This document shows, in pieces, positions 7,200 through 14,219 of a stretch of 14,269 nt of DNA. Under the pieces are notes generated by a model. That model worked only from the letters and a program-made list of their open reading frames with translations. It had not been told where the DNA came from and did no database searches. Made by a program: the position numbers and the translations under genes. This stretch comes from an uncultured Myxococcales bacterium (GTDB lineage Bacteria > Myxococcota_A > UBA9042 > DTJE01). The stretch lies in the NCBI GenBank assembly GCA_937975765.1, contig CALJUR010000132.1:1-14269 (forward strand), read 5' to 3'. Position 1 is the stretch's first letter, and every line of letters starts with the position of its first letter.

Positions 7200-9800
7200 T
7201 CACCACGTGCCCTTCAGGCCCAGCACCGGCAGGAAGGTCGTGCCCGACAGGTACTCGGTCTTCGTCAGGTCGTAGTTGTAGACCAGGCCCTCGGCATTCT
7301 TCTGGTTGTAGAGGTTCTGGATCTCCAGGTACAGCCCGAACTTCCAGTCGTCGAACACCCACTCCTTGTCCACGCGCAGGTCCAGTTGGTGGAACAGCGG
7401 CAGGCGCTTGCTGTTGACCTTCGTGGACGGCACCCCCACGAACCGGTCCAGGTCGGCGTCGTACACCGACCCCGTGACCGGCGTGTACGGGAAGCCCGAC
7501 GTCAGCCGGAACCGCGCGCCGATCGTCCAGTGCCGCGGCAGTTCGTAGGACGCCAGGATGTTCAGCAGGTGCGCCTGGTCGTAGGACGACAGTCGCCACG
7601 CGTGCGTCCGGAAGTCGTAGACCTCGGACCGCGTGAACGTGTACGTCAGCCACCCGATCAGCCGCCCGCCCGGGTTCAGGCGCACCAGCAGGTTGAAACC
7701 GTACGCGCGCCCTTCGCCCTTGTTGGTGTAGCGCACCGTCTTGTCGTCGCTGGTCTCGGCCTGGTTGAACATGTACTTGAAGAAGCCGGACGCCTCGATG
7801 GTCAGCCGGTCGATCGGCGACCCCTCGATCCCCAGCAGCGAGTGCACGGCCGCCTGCGGCTTCAGGCCGGGGTTGCCCAGGTCCTTCACGTACGTGAACA
7901 CCGGCGGGGGCTGCTGGTACAGGCCGCCCGCCGCCTTCAGCGCCAGCCGCCCGCCCAGGAAGTCGAACCGCGTCGACAACCGCGGGTCGATGGACCACGC
8001 CGTCCAGTCGCCGAAGTAGAAGTCCGCGCGCACCGACGGCACGATCGTCCACCACGGGTAGGGCTTGATCTCGGCCGAGATATAGGGGCCCAGGTTGTAC
8101 AGGTACTGCGTGCCCTTCAGCAGGATCTTCTCCTGCGCCCCCAGCGGGGTGCCCACCGAGCCCTCGCGCTGCGGCGCCGGCGTCTTCACGTCGTACCAGG
8201 ACGGCTGGACCAGGCCCGTCAGGCCCGCGTGGATCCAAGCCTTCGGGTGCGCCTTCCAGTCGACCTCTTCGCGAAGGTTCGTCTGGGACGAAGTGATCTT
8301 GAACTTCACCGCGTTGAACAGGTCGAAGTTGAAGGTTGTCAACGCGGTCTGCAGCGACAGCGAGTTCTTCAGGTCCGGCGAGTGGTCGTAGGTCCAGCGC
8401 AACTGCCCGGCGTGCGTGGAGTTCGACAGCGACACGTTGCCCACGAAGGTCGGTTCCTGGCCGGTGGACTTCTTGTTGACGAAGACCATCTCGTCGTCGG
8501 TGCCCAGCACGAACAGGGTCAGTTCGTGCTTCCCGAACTTCTGGCGCAGCCGCCCCTGGTAGTCGTAGTAGCGCGGCGCGGTGGTGGTCCCGATGTTGTC
8601 GCCGAACGAGATGGCGCCCAGGATGGCGTCGATGTAAGACCGGCGGAACGCGAACTGGAAGTCGCCGTCGTCGTTCGTGGGCAGCCCGAAGTACAGCCCG
8701 GCGTGCAGCAGGTTGATGTCGATCTGGCCGTGCAGCGCGGTCTTCGGCTCGCTTTTCGTCTTCACGTCGACGATGCCGGCGGATGCCTGCCCGTACGTCG
8801 CGTCGAACCCGGCGGGCACGAAGTCGATCTTGTCGATGAACTCGGGGTTCACCGTCGAGTACAGCCCGCCGAAGTGGTACAGGTTGATGTAGGGCATGCC
8901 GTCGATCAGCACCTGGGTGTCGTACGGCGACGACCCGTACACGACGAGGTACCCGGTGCCGTAAGAGGAACGCGCCACGCCCGGCAGGTTCTCGATCATC
9001 TTGACCGGGTCGCCGCCCGAGCCGGGCAGGCGCTTCAACTCGGTCGCCTCCAGGGTCTGGCGCGCGACGAACCGGGCCTCCTTCGGCGCCCGGATGATGG
9101 TCTGGTTGGCGGACCCGTACCGGCGGTCCAGGCGCAGATCCTCGGTCTCGACGACGCCTTCCTTCACCGTGAACGGGCGGCGCACCTCGGCGAACTCCCC
9201 GGCGGGCACGTACAGCGTGTACTTCCCGGGCGCCAGGTCGGACACCTCCATGCGGCCCGTGAAGGCCGTGAAGGATCGCCCGTTCTCCTCGACGATCGCG
9301 GTGACGCCGTCCAGCACGGTCCGCGTGCCCTTCTCCAAGACGTTGAAGACCTGCACGACCCGGCGCTCCTTGGGGCGCACGTCGAAGGCGTACCGGTAGG
9401 TGATCTGCACGGCGACCGGCTGGCCGTCCACCTTCGCGGGGGTGAAGACGAAGCCCTTCGCGGCCTCGACGGCCAGCGGGGTCAGGCGGGGCTCGTCCGA
9501 GGCGGAGGGCTGCACCTCGGTGACGGCGCCGGCCTCGTCCACGGTCAGGACCAGCGTGACGACGTAGTTCCCGACCGGCACGCCCAGGTCCGGGGGCAGC
9601 ACGGCCTCCCGGAAGGTCTGCAGTTCGGGGGGGACGACCTGGCCTTCCGACGGCGCGGGGGCCGCTGCGGCGTCGGCCGGGACGTTCGGGGCCGCGGGCT
9701 GCGCGGACGCGGGCACGGGCACGGCCAGCAGGATGGCGAGGGCGGCGGGCAGGGAGAAAATGGAGGCTGTCCCTGTTTTCCGGCAGAGGAGGCGGTTCAT
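7200..9800 (-). CDS. TonB-dependent outer-membrane receptor with N-terminal TonB-C-like domain
   Basis: This is an 866-residue protein. ATG 9800-9798 overlaps the upstream gene's TGA by 4 bp and has AAGGAGG 6 nt before it. The signal peptide ends ASA|Q (after residue 33) and an Ala/Pro linker follows. Residues 55-140 resemble the C-terminal domain of TonB (VTLVLTVDEAGAVTEV, then AVEAAKGFVFTPAKVDGQPV and VQITYRYAF). Residues 145-225 look like a carboxypeptidase-regulatory-like beta domain (FTGRMEVSDLAPGKYTLYV). A TonB-box-like strand QTIIRAP (233-239) precedes the plug, about 243-340, with LPGSGGDPVKMIENLPGV, YGSSPYDTQVLIDGMPY and FDATYGQASAGIVDVKT. The rest is a beta-barrel with many alternating strands, ending in Trp, as expected for Bam-dependent barrels. 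The family imports a ligand such as a siderophore, cobalamin or glycan using energy from TonB. The ligand is not evident. It is the last gene of the exbB operon and should depend on the ExbB/D and TonB encoded there. Confidence 0.93.
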   Translation of the reverse strand: MNRLLCRKTGTASIFSLPAALAILLAVPVPASAQPAAPNVPADAAAAPAPSEGQVVPPELQTFREAVLPPDLGVPVGNYVVTLVLTVDEAGAVTEVQPSASDEPRLTPLAVEAAKGFVFTPAKVDGQPVAVQITYRYAFDVRPKERRVVQVFNVLEKGTRTVLDGVTAIVEENGRSFTAFTGRMEVSDLAPGKYTLYVPAGEFAEVRRPFTVKEGVVETEDLRLDRRYGSANQTIIRAPKEARFVARQTLEATELKRLPGSGGDPVKMIENLPGVARSSYGTGYLVVYGSSPYDTQVLIDGMPYINLYHFGGLYSTVNPEFIDKIDFVPAGFDATYGQASAGIVDVKTKSEPKTALHGQIDINLLHAGLYFGLPTNDDGDFQFAFRRSYIDAILGAISFGDNIGTTTAPRYYDYQGRLRQKFGKHELTLFVLGTDDEMVFVNKKSTGQEPTFVGNVSLSNSTHAGQLRWTYDHSPDLKNSLSLQTALTTFNFDLFNAVKFKITSSQTNLREEVDWKAHPKAWIHAGLTGLVQPSWYDVKTPAPQREGSVGTPLGAQEKILLKGTQYLYNLGPYISAEIKPYPWWTIVPSVRADFYFGDWTAWSIDPRLSTRFDFLGGRLALKAAGGLYQQPPPVFTYVKDLGNPGLKPQAAVHSLLGIEGSPIDRLTIEASGFFKYMFNQAETSDDKTVRYTNKGEGRAYGFNLLVRLNPGGRLIGWLTYTFTRSEVYDFRTHAWRLSSYDQAHLLNILASYELPRHWTIGARFRLTSGFPYTPVTGSVYDADLDRFVGVPSTKVNSKRLPLFHQLDLRVDKEWVFDDWKFGLYLEIQNLYNQKNAEGLVYNYDLTKTEYLSGTTFLPVLGLKGTW

Positions 9801-10981
9801 GCGGCACCTCCTTCCGGCAGCACGACCTCGGGGTCGGGCTTCTTCCAGTCCTTCGGGGCGCCCTCGGGCTTCGTGCACTCGGACGCGTCGCGCGGCTGCA
9901 CCTGGAACTCCAGCCCGTCCAGGCCCAGCCGGTCGTCGCGCACGAACACGCGCACCGGGAAGGTCGCCGGGAAGTCCTGGGCCTTGGGCAGTTCCAGCAC
10001 GTTGGTCAGGTCGATCGCGTCGCCCTCGGCCGCGGTCGCGGTGGACGACTTCAGCCGTTCGAACTCGCCCGCGTTCGTGTACCAGCTGAACAGCAGCAGT
10101 TCGGTCTTCGTCGTGCCGTCGGTGTCCAGGAACGTCTCCCGGGCGTCCTCGTCCGGGATCGGCTCGAAGGTGACCTTCTGTTCCGGGCAGGCCCGCACGA
10201 CGACGGCCGGGGCGGGGTTGCGGATCGAGGTGACCGGGACGGACGCCAGCGGCTTCGACGGGTGCACCCACAGCGAGAACGCCGGGATGCGGTTCGCCGG
10301 GCGTTCCGCCGTGATCGGCCGGAAGAACGCCTTCTTGTAGGCGTCGGCGACGAACTTCTCGGGCGTCCCGGGCGGCTGGGCATCGTCGGTCCACGTCGCC
10401 TTCAGGTGGAAGGTGATGTCCTGGCCCTTCTCGATCAGGCACGTCCTCTCGGCCTCGAAGCCCGGGTCGATGCAGGCGGTCGCATCGCCCCCGTTCGCGT
10501 CCACGCAGGCGTCCCACGTGTCGATCACGGCGTTCTGGCACTCGTCGTCCTGCGCCACCGTCTGCTTCACGAACTCGATGAAGTCCGGCATCAGCGGGCG
10601 GATCAGTTCCAGCAACCCGTACAGGTCGGCGCCGTCGAACGTCGCGGTCCGCGCCTCGAAGTCGGACTCCAGCGGCGTCTCGGGCAGCGCGCACTTGTAG
10701 CCCGCCGTCGCGCCCAGGTTCAGCACGCACATCGACCACTCCAGCGACTCCAGCCGGCGCGGCCCGGGCGGCTCGTCCTTCGGCAGTTCGGGCAGGGCCA
10801 GGAAGGCCGTCAGCGTGACGGTCCCCTGGGCCTCGTCGCTGAACTGCACCTCGGGGGGGTCCGCCCGGATCCCCAGGATGCGCGGCTTGTCGATGAACGA
10901 CTGCGGCGTGAAGTTCGGGTAGCACGCTGCGACGGAGGCCAGCAGGGCCAGCGTCGCCGCGATCCGCAGGGTCCGATGCAT
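9797..10981 (-). CDS. Outer-membrane lipoprotein of unknown function in the TonB operon
   Basis: This is a 394-residue protein. ATG 10981-10979 has GAGG 6 nt upstream. The signal peptide ends in the lipobox SVAAC (Cys20), followed by Tyr-Pro, so outer-membrane sorting is expected. The mature protein starts CYPNFTPQSFIDKPRILGIRADPPEV, a Pro/Arg-rich opening seen in many myxobacterial lipoproteins that carry an Ig-like N-terminal domain (from memory). Seven or more further cysteines occur, including SMCVLNL, GYKC, DDECQNAV, WDACVDANGG, TACIDPG and ERTCLIEK, probably as disulfides. The C-terminal half contains strands such as FSLWVHPSKP and VRVFVRDDRLGLDGLEF. I recognise no enzymatic motif. It starts 28 bp after tonB and overlaps the receptor gene by 4 bp, which implies tight co-expression. 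A ligand-capturing partner of the receptor, similar in position to SusD or other receptor-associated lipoproteins, is a guess; the sequence does not look like SusD. Confidence 0.85.
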   Translation of the reverse strand: MHRTLRIAATLALLASVAACYPNFTPQSFIDKPRILGIRADPPEVQFSDEAQGTVTLTAFLALPELPKDEPPGPRRLESLEWSMCVLNLGATAGYKCALPETPLESDFEARTATFDGADLYGLLELIRPLMPDFIEFVKQTVAQDDECQNAVIDTWDACVDANGGDATACIDPGFEAERTCLIEKGQDITFHLKATWTDDAQPPGTPEKFVADAYKKAFFRPITAERPANRIPAFSLWVHPSKPLASVPVTSIRNPAPAVVVRACPEQKVTFEPIPDEDARETFLDTDGTTKTELLLFSWYTNAGEFERLKSSTATAAEGDAIDLTNVLELPKAQDFPATFPVRVFVRDDRLGLDGLEFQVQPRDASECTKPEGAPKDWKKPDPEVVLPEGGAA

Positions 10982-11009
10982 GGTCCACCTCGTCCGGGAG
11001 CCCGCGGGT

Positions 11010-11810
11010 TCAGCCCTCGGGCAGGAACACCACCGTCCAGGCCATCTCGTACGGGATCGGCACGCCGTCGCGGGTCGCCGGCTTGAACCGCAGGCGCCGC
11101 GCCGTCCGCACCGCCTCCTCGTTGAAGCCGGGCAGGTCGCCCTTGCGGACCGTCGCGTTCACGACCTGGCCGGCCGGGCTGATCTCCAGCAGCAGTTCGA
11201 TCCGCACCACGCGGCCCAGGTCCCTGTGCTCGGGGGGGTACAGTCCCTTCGCGTTGGTCTCGATCTCGGGCGCCTTCACCACGACCTTCTTCGGCGGGGC
11301 GGGGGCCGGCGCCGGGGCGGGGTTGCCCGCCTGTGCCGGGGCCTGCGGGGCGTCCTTCCCCCCCTGGAACCCGGCCGCGTCCTTCGTCGGGTCGCCGAAC
11401 ACGTTGGACTGCGTGCCCGTCTGCACCGCCACGCCGCCGTTCAGGGCGACGTTCGACAGCACCAGCGGGGCCGGCTTGCGGGGCGGGGGCGGCGTCTCGG
11501 CCGGGGGCGGGGAGGGGGGCTGCGGCTTCGCCTCGGGGGGCGCCTGCGGCGGGGGCTCCTTCGGGGGCTCGACCTTCGGCTTCGGCGGCTCGGGCCGGGG
11601 CTGCGGCTTCGGTTCGGGCTTCGGCGGCTCGGGCTTCGCGGCCTCGGCCTGCGCCTTGGCCTGCTGGCGGTGGACGGTCACGGCGACCGGCGCCGGGCGG
11701 GGCTTGTAGGCGCGGGGGGCGGGCGGGGCGTGGCGCGGTGCCAGCAGCACGAAGGCCGCGTGGATCGCCATCGAGGCGATCAGCATCAGCAGGAGGCGCC
11801 GGCCGTACAT
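11010..11810 (-). CDS. tonB: TonB energy transducer
   Basis: This is a 266-residue protein that begins 4 bp after exbD ends, with AGGTGA upstream of its ATG. An N-terminal transmembrane helix (residues 5-23) carries the SxxxH motif (Ser13, His17) that contacts ExbB/ExbD in the known system. Residues 59-115 form a Pro/Lys/Glu-rich rigid stretch (KPEPPKPEPKPQ) that spans the periplasm. An unusual Gly/Asn/Val-rich segment follows (116-152, VLSNVALNGGVAVQTG), then an Ala/Pro linker and the TonB C-terminal domain (about 180-266). That domain includes RVVRIELLLEISPAGQVV, LPGFNEEAVRTARRLRFKPA and PYEMAWTVVFLPEG, matching the family's VxFxxxxxGxVxxV...A...xxxWxFxPA pattern. It transmits the proton-motive force from ExbB/D to the receptor. 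The length is typical. Confidence 0.93.
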   Translation of the reverse strand: MYGRRLLLMLIASMAIHAAFVLLAPRHAPPAPRAYKPRPAPVAVTVHRQQAKAQAEAAKPEPPKPEPKPQPRPEPPKPKVEPPKEPPPQAPPEAKPQPPSPPPAETPPPPRKPAPLVLSNVALNGGVAVQTGTQSNVFGDPTKDAAGFQGGKDAPQAPAQAGNPAPAPAPAPPKKVVVKAPEIETNAKGLYPPEHRDLGRVVRIELLLEISPAGQVVNATVRKGDLPGFNEEAVRTARRLRFKPATRDGVPIPYEMAWTVVFLPEG

Positions 11811-11814
11811 CCCG

Positions 11815-12279
11815 TCACCTGGCGACCGGGGCCGCGCCCTCGGCCGTGATGTCCATCTCCTCGACGTTGATCGCCAGGTTCCCCACGCCCTTCAACTTCA
11901 TCGAGTCGATGACGCGGGTGACCTTTCCGTACGCCAGGTCCTTGTCGGCGGACAGCACGGCCTGCGGTGGTCGGCCCGTCGCCTTGCGGCGCTCGATGAC
12001 CTGCCCGATCCCCTCCAGGTCCATCGGCGTCCCGTCCAGGTACGTCTTGCCTTCGCGATCCACGACGACGTTCAGCGGGGCCTGGTCCGGGTCCGGAGGC
12101 GCCCCGCTGGCCGCGGCCGGCAGCGTCAGGGCGATTTCGCGCAGCTTGCGCTCCTGTTCCAGGAACAGGTTGGCCGTCACCATGAAGATGATCAGCAGCA
12201 CCAGGAAGATGTCGACCAGCGGCGTGATGTTGATCGCCGAGATCAGGTCGTCTTCACTTTCCGGCGTCGTTGCAGCCAT
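11815..12279 (-). CDS. exbD: ExbD/TolR-family proton channel subunit
   Basis: This is a 154-residue protein. ATG 12279-12277 lies inside the end of exbB (26-bp overlap), indicating translational coupling. A short cytoplasmic N-terminus is followed by one transmembrane helix, INITPLVDIFLVLLIIFMVT (16-35). It contains the conserved proton-carrying aspartate Asp23, equivalent to Asp25 of E. coli ExbD. The periplasmic domain has PLNVVVDREGKTYLDGTP and AVLSADKDLAYGKVTRVIDSMKLKGV, which fits the ExbD/TolR fold. It forms the motor with ExbB and TonB in the inner membrane. TolR cannot be fully separated from ExbD by sequence, but the adjacent tonB and receptor genes favour ExbD. Confidence 0.93.
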   Translation of the reverse strand: MAATTPESEDDLISAINITPLVDIFLVLLIIFMVTANLFLEQERKLREIALTLPAAASGAPPDPDQAPLNVVVDREGKTYLDGTPMDLEGIGQVIERRKATGRPPQAVLSADKDLAYGKVTRVIDSMKLKGVGNLAINVEEMDITAEGAAPVAR

Positions 12280-12889
12280 TGCCTTCCCCGAAGAGGCACC
12301 GGATCCGGTGCGCCGCGATCTCCCTGGCCTGCTCCACCGCGACGTTCACGCGCCGGCGGAAGACGTTGTAGAAGAGGACCGCCGGGATGGCCACGAACAG
12401 GCCCACGGCGGTCGCGATCAGCGCCTCGGAGATGCTGCGCATCAGCATCTCGTTCTTTTCCGCGGCGTCCGCCACCTGTGACAGGCTGTAGAACGCCGCC
12501 ATGATGCCCAGCACGGTGCCCAGCAGCCCGACGAACGGCGCGTTGTTGCCCAGCGTGGCCAGGAAGGTCAGGCCGCGGTCGTAGCGCTGGCGCTCCTTGC
12601 GCAGCTCGATGTCCATGCCGTTCTCGGCGTCCTCCCGGGAGGCGCCCTCCTGGCGCAACTGGACGGCCCGATCCGCGATGCGGTTCTCGATCGAGTCGCG
12701 CGGCACGCCGTCGCCCTTGCCCTTCAGCAGCGCCCGGACGTGGTCCGGCGTGACCCGGCGCCGGGTGTAGAAGACCCAGCGTTCCAGGATGACGGCGATC
12801 GACAGCACGGACAGGCCGGCCAGGATCAGCAGGATCCAGTCCACGCCCAGCCCGATGAAGAGTTCCTGCAGCAGTTCCGCGACGTGCAC
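12254..12889 (-). CDS. exbB: ExbB/TolQ-family motor subunit
   Basis: This is a 211-residue protein. I chose GTG 12889-12887 because GGAGG (12895-12899 on the complement) is 5 nt before it; the frame is open much further upstream, but that part is arginine-rich non-family sequence. Three transmembrane segments are seen: 18-40 (WILLILAGLSVLSIAVIL), about 107-136 (LATLGNNAPFVGLLGTVLGI) and about 153-177 (ISEALIATAVGLFVAIPAVL). The last two are the MotA/TolQ/ExbB domain core. Positively charged loops and the RLRQEGASREDAENGM-like cytoplasmic region fit a long cytoplasmic loop. The pentameric ExbB with ExbD forms the proton-driven motor. It is the first gene of the operon, and its 3' end overlaps exbD by 26 bp. 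Confidence 0.92.
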   Translation of the reverse strand: MHVAELLQELFIGLGVDWILLILAGLSVLSIAVILERWVFYTRRRVTPDHVRALLKGKGDGVPRDSIENRIADRAVQLRQEGASREDAENGMDIELRKERQRYDRGLTFLATLGNNAPFVGLLGTVLGIMAAFYSLSQVADAAEKNEMLMRSISEALIATAVGLFVAIPAVLFYNVFRRRVNVAVEQAREIAAHRIRCLFGEGNGCNDAGK

Positions 12890-12931
12890 GACCACCTCCG
12901 TCGAATCCCGACTGACCGGAACAACGGGCAA

Positions 12932-12960
12932 AGAATGAGGCCGTATGGCGGTTTCGTCAA
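12932..12960 (-). promoter_or_regulatory. Candidate promoter of the exbB operon
   Basis: Read on the minus strand, TTGACG (12960-12955, five of six matches to the -35 consensus) is followed after 17 bp by CATTCT (12937-12932, only three of six matches to the -10). It lies about 43 bp before the exbB GTG. The weak -10 keeps confidence low. I see no AT-rich Fur-box-like dyad. Confidence 0.35.
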
Positions 12961-12982
12961 CCGCACGACACGGCGGCGAATC

Positions 12983-13015
12983 CGGAAGGTGCGGGGGAAG
13001 ACCCCGCGGCTTCCG
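12983..13015. repeat. Imperfect inverted repeat in the divergent intergenic region
   Basis: CGGAAG-GT-GCGGGG (12983-12996), loop GAAGA, CCCCGC-GG-CTTCCG (13002-13015): two 6-bp stems separated by a 2x2 mismatch. It lies between the candidate exbB promoter and the candidate M23 promoter. If those promoters are right it would not be transcribed, so it would act as a DNA site such as a regulator-binding dyad. Confidence 0.4.
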
Positions 13016-13046
13016 CCTGTCGCGAACGAGGCGTTCCGGGGAAGGG

Positions 13047-13059
13047 CGCGATACAATCC
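13047..13059 (+). promoter_or_regulatory. Candidate -10 promoter element of the M23 peptidase gene
   Basis: TACAAT at 13052-13057 in GCGCGATACAATCC, 25 nt before the ATG at 13083, matches the element at 2067-2072 in sequence and distance. A small dyad, GAACG-AGG-CGTTC (13024-13036), covers the place of the -35 region, where no good hexamer is seen. Confidence 0.45.
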
Positions 13060-13082
13060 TTCGTCCCGTCTCGGAGCCGTGC

Positions 13083-14219
13083 ATGTCGCGCTGGACGCGC
13101 CTTCGGAAGCGGGTGCCTGTCGCGGTGGTGGCCGGGGCGTGCCTGGTGCCGTTTGCCGCCTTCGCGGTGCCGCCGCTGCCCGGGACCGTGCTGTTCCGGT
13201 TCCCCGTGCAGGATCCCGCCGCCATCTGGGCGGACTGGGTGCTGCACGTCGACCACGACCCCAGGGTGCTGGGGGAGGGGGACATCCACTGCACCACGTC
13301 GGATTGCACCGTGGACTTCCCGTTCTGCTACGACGAGCATCACGGGACCGACTTCATCCTGGACGGCGGGTTCGACACGATGGACCGGCGCGATACGCCC
13401 GTGGTGGCCGCGGCGGACGGCACGGTGATCGCGGCCGTGGACGGCAACTACGACCGGTGCCACGCCGACCTGCAGACCCAGGAGGTCACCTGCGACGGGC
13501 ACGAGATGCGGGCGAACTACGTGGGCCTGGCGCATGCCGACGGCACGGTGACGTACTACTACCACCTGAAGAAGGGGTCGGTGGCGGTCGCGAAGGACCA
13601 GCAGGTCGCGTGCGGGCAGGTCCTGGGGTTCGTCGGCAGCAGCGGGATGTCGTCGATGCCGCACCTGCACTTCCAGGTCGAGGACGGGGCGGGGAACGTG
13701 CTGGATCCGTACGCCGGGGCGTGCGCGCCGACGGACGTGAACCGGTGGGTGGTGCCGGACGCGGGAAACGGGCTGCCCGGGCCGTGGTGCCAGGGGCAGG
13801 AGATCCCGCCCGAGCCGGTGCCGGAGGCGGCGTCGGAGATCGTGCCCGAGGCCGTCGCGGAGCCGGTGCCGGAGGCGGAGCCCGAGCCGACCGTGGAGCC
13901 GGTGCCGGACATGGCGTCGGATCCGTCCCCCGAGCCGTTTCCCGAGGTCGCGATGGACGCGGATGTCCTGGAACTGGCCGACGCGGTCCCGCAGGAGGTC
14001 TCCGGCGGGGACGACGCCTCCCGGCCCTGGCACGAGGACGGCGGCTTCGGATGCAGTGCCGGTCCGGGGGCGGGTGCGGCCGGCAGCGCGATCGTGGGCC
14101 TGGTGCTGATGCTGGCGGTGCTGGCGCTGGGCCGGGTGCTGCGCCGCACGGCCGATCCTCGCTCCCAGCCTGCCCGGGCCGGGCACATCCCCGGTTCGTC
14201 CCGCGGTACCCGGTCCTAG
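13083..14219 (+). CDS. Secreted M23 (LytM) metallopeptidase with Pro/Glu spacer and MYXO-CTERM-like tail
   Basis: This is a 378-residue protein. ATG 13083 has GGAG at 13073-13076, 6 nt upstream. A signal peptide (residues 1-28) with a twin-basic start (RLRKR) ends AFA. The M23 zinc peptidase domain covers about 70-230: HHGTD (His86, Asp90), PVVAAADGTVIAAVDG, the middle His161 in YYYHL, and HLHFQ (His194, His196). This is the full HxGxD...H...HxH zinc/catalytic set, so it looks active. The family cleaves peptidoglycan cross-bridges or glycyl peptides in the cell wall. Residues about 244-318 are a PVPE/EPVP-rich spacer. The C-terminus has GFGC (Cys324), a Gly/Ala stretch, a hydrophobic helix (SAIVGLVLMLAVLALG) and RVLRR, resembling the MYXO-CTERM sorting tail. 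A further 18 or so residues follow the arginines, longer than usual for that tail. It probably remains tethered at the cell surface or in the periplasm. It is divergent from the TonB operon. Confidence 0.88.
   Translation: MSRWTRLRKRVPVAVVAGACLVPFAAFAVPPLPGTVLFRFPVQDPAAIWADWVLHVDHDPRVLGEGDIHCTTSDCTVDFPFCYDEHHGTDFILDGGFDTMDRRDTPVVAAADGTVIAAVDGNYDRCHADLQTQEVTCDGHEMRANYVGLAHADGTVTYYYHLKKGSVAVAKDQQVACGQVLGFVGSSGMSSMPHLHFQVEDGAGNVLDPYAGACAPTDVNRWVVPDAGNGLPGPWCQGQEIPPEPVPEAASEIVPEAVAEPVPEAEPEPTVEPVPDMASDPSPEPFPEVAMDADVLELADAVPQEVSGGDDASRPWHEDGGFGCSAGPGAGAAGSAIVGLVLMLAVLALGRVLRRTADPRSQPARAGHIPGSSRGTRS
13812..13911 (+). repeat. GAGCCGGTGCCGGA coding repeats of the Pro/Glu spacer
   Basis: GAGCCGGTGCCGGAGGCG occurs at 13812 and 13860, and a shorter copy GAGCCGGTGCCGGA at 13896, encoding EPVPE units. 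The distances are 48 and 36 bp, all multiples of three, so the reading frame is kept. This is a low-complexity extended spacer between the peptidase and the C-terminal tail. Confidence 0.7.

Noticed and set aside
7185..10340. 1051-codon + strand frame opposite the receptor and lipoprotein
   Set aside because: It is antisense to a clear TonB-dependent receptor, and its translation is a repetitive Arg/Val/Gln/Leu mix without motifs.
12890..13082. Fur box for iron control of the TonB operon
   Set aside because: No AT-rich GATAATGATWATCATTATC-like dyad is present in the intergenic region.
12890..13309. Upstream extension of exbB into the M23 region
   Set aside because: The extra residues are unlike ExbB and overlap the divergent promoter and the M23 gene. 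GTG 12889 has a well-spaced GGAGG.
13812..13911. Possible CRISPR-like or mobile repeat
   Set aside because: The repeats are in frame, encode EPVPE units and have no unique spacers of constant length.
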